Assembly: GCA_021234155.1 (NCBI GenBank)
Contig: JAJEKV010000004.1
Span: 7,756,109 to 7,820,108 of the forward strand
Source of the DNA: Isoetes taiwanensis
Lineage: Eukaryota > Streptophyta > Lycopodiopsida > Isoetales > Isoetaceae
DNA: 64,000 nucleotides
Direction of reading: 5' to 3'
The position numbers and the translations under genes are program-made. The notes under the pieces are model-generated. The model ran no database searches and had not been told where the DNA came from. It worked only from the letters and a program-made list of their open reading frames with translations. This document shows positions 62,969 to 64,000 of this stretch, one piece after another; the stretch's first letter is position 1, and each line of letters begins with the position of its first letter.

Positions 62969-64000
62969 GTAAGCTTTTTAGTATCAGTTATTATGAAGTG
63001 GTCTTACATTTTTTGGTGGCTTAGATATTCCTTGATGTCAGAGTGGATGTAGTAGGTGTCGTAAAGTTTGAAGTGATAAAAAATGTATCTGTCATTATAA
63101 ATCTTGCTAGATGTAGATGATCAAGCCATTTTCACTTAATAGGTGATGCTGTGTCCTTTTTTATTGCGCACGGACATCGACAAGAATATCACTTCATCAT
63201 TCGTTTTAACTAAGGTGATCAATGCTGCTTCTGATCATGAGCAAATAGGTTGGCATTCCTCCAGGCTGCCTGGCTTCCTTAAAATTGGTCCACTTGTTAC
63301 AGCCAGCAGATTTATTTTACAAAGATGTAGGTGCTATAATCCAGGGCAGGTAAAGTGATTTTTAGAAACCACTTGAAAGCTCATTCTCCCCTCTTTAATC
63401 TGCTTCTAATTTACAATTCCCGTGAACCATCAGAATCCCAATAATATAGATGGGTTGTTGTAAATGTTAAGTTTTTGGTAACTTAAAATAGACCTGGGAA
63501 ATATGATGCACGGTATGTAGATATGTTAGATCTCTCCTTATTGCAGGGGAAAAGCTATAGGCCATAGCTAATTACGAATTTTCCATTTTTGAGAAGTGGC
63601 AGTTTCCAATCTAGTGTTACTGCATTTTCTAAATATGTGGGACACTTCCGTTTTCCAGTCTCTCCTTCCTAATGTCGCACATATCCAGACCATACAATCT
63701 GAAAATCAAGGGCTGAGATGTATGCCCGTCAGATAGGGCTGCAGAACGAAAACTAGCCAAACTTATCTACATTCCTTGAACCAAATTTTAGTGCATTTAG
63801 TTATGTCAATAACCTAAAGCTTCTCATGTTGATGGCTTTTTGGGACACTGCAGAACAGGCTTGTTTAAGGTGTCATCCATGTCTACTTAACTTATGATAA
63901 GTAATTATAGTCAAATGGGTCATTGAAAAACTACAGTAGCCACACATCTGAACCAAGATTTTTAACAGAGTCCCACTTTTAATGCTTCAGGAGTAGACTT
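62969..64000 (+). other. First intron of the DUF21 gene, running out of the window
   Basis: Starts with the donor GTAAGC. No exon-like match to the expected following segment of the family was found up to the end of the window. Confidence 0.6.

Overview
This window is nuclear DNA of a land plant with a large, repeat-rich genome. The evidence is spliceosomal (GT-AG) introns, plant-type genes (a GPI-anchored LysM receptor, a QUASIMODO2-like pectin methyltransferase fragment, a DUF21/CNNM-type gene, a NOP2-like rRNA methyltransferase remnant), and nested Ty3, Ty1/copia, TRIM, LINE, MITE and Helitron insertions. I cannot name the species. The repeat load and the HUH-endonuclease (Replitron-like) elements would fit a gymnosperm, fern or other large non-angiosperm genome, but that is an inference.

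Layout. 0-8.8 kb: a QUA2-like pseudogene lying between two short repeat blocks, an old LTR remnant (about 5.06-5.83 kb), a cluster of 13-bp palindromes, and an unidentified ORF. 8.8-20.5 kb: a complete Ty3 element in minus orientation (target duplication CAGGG) that split this ORF; it carries a nested LINE in its 5' LTR and a MITE in pol. 21.4-22.6 kb: a NOP2-like pseudogene. 23.4-29.7 kb: decayed plus-strand reading frames (RGG-rich protein, ParB-like protein, unknown acidic protein, FCP1-like phosphatase, hAT remnant, and an ORF starting like a histone H3 tail) with more palindrome clusters. 30.0-31.5 kb and 39.5-40.9 kb: two diverged copies of a two-gene element encoding an HUH (Rep-type) endonuclease and a small conserved second protein. 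31.8-36.5 kb: a complete Ty1/copia element (target duplication TTCCT). 37.0-38.5 kb: an apparently intact five-exon LysM/GPI protein gene. 41-46 kb: mostly featureless, ending in a Helitron 3' terminus. 46.2-47.6 kb: an LTR with primer binding site. 48.1-55.8 kb: a second, 5'-truncated copy of the Ty3 family. 56.1-56.6 kb: a very young TRIM. 57.7-61.1 kb: a third Ty3 lineage with gag fused to mid-RT by deletion. 62.7 kb to the end: first exon of a DUF21 gene running out of the window.

Only the LysM gene and the DUF21 gene look like working host genes. Two things stand out most. The first is the pair of Replitron-like HUH elements with a conserved accessory ORF. The second is the Ty3 family at 8.8-20.5 and 48-55.8 kb, in which an extra RNase H sits between protease and reverse transcriptase while the ordinary RNase H has lost catalytic acids in both copies. 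The 13-bp palindromes beside decayed ORFs of unknown origin may mark a further undescribed element.
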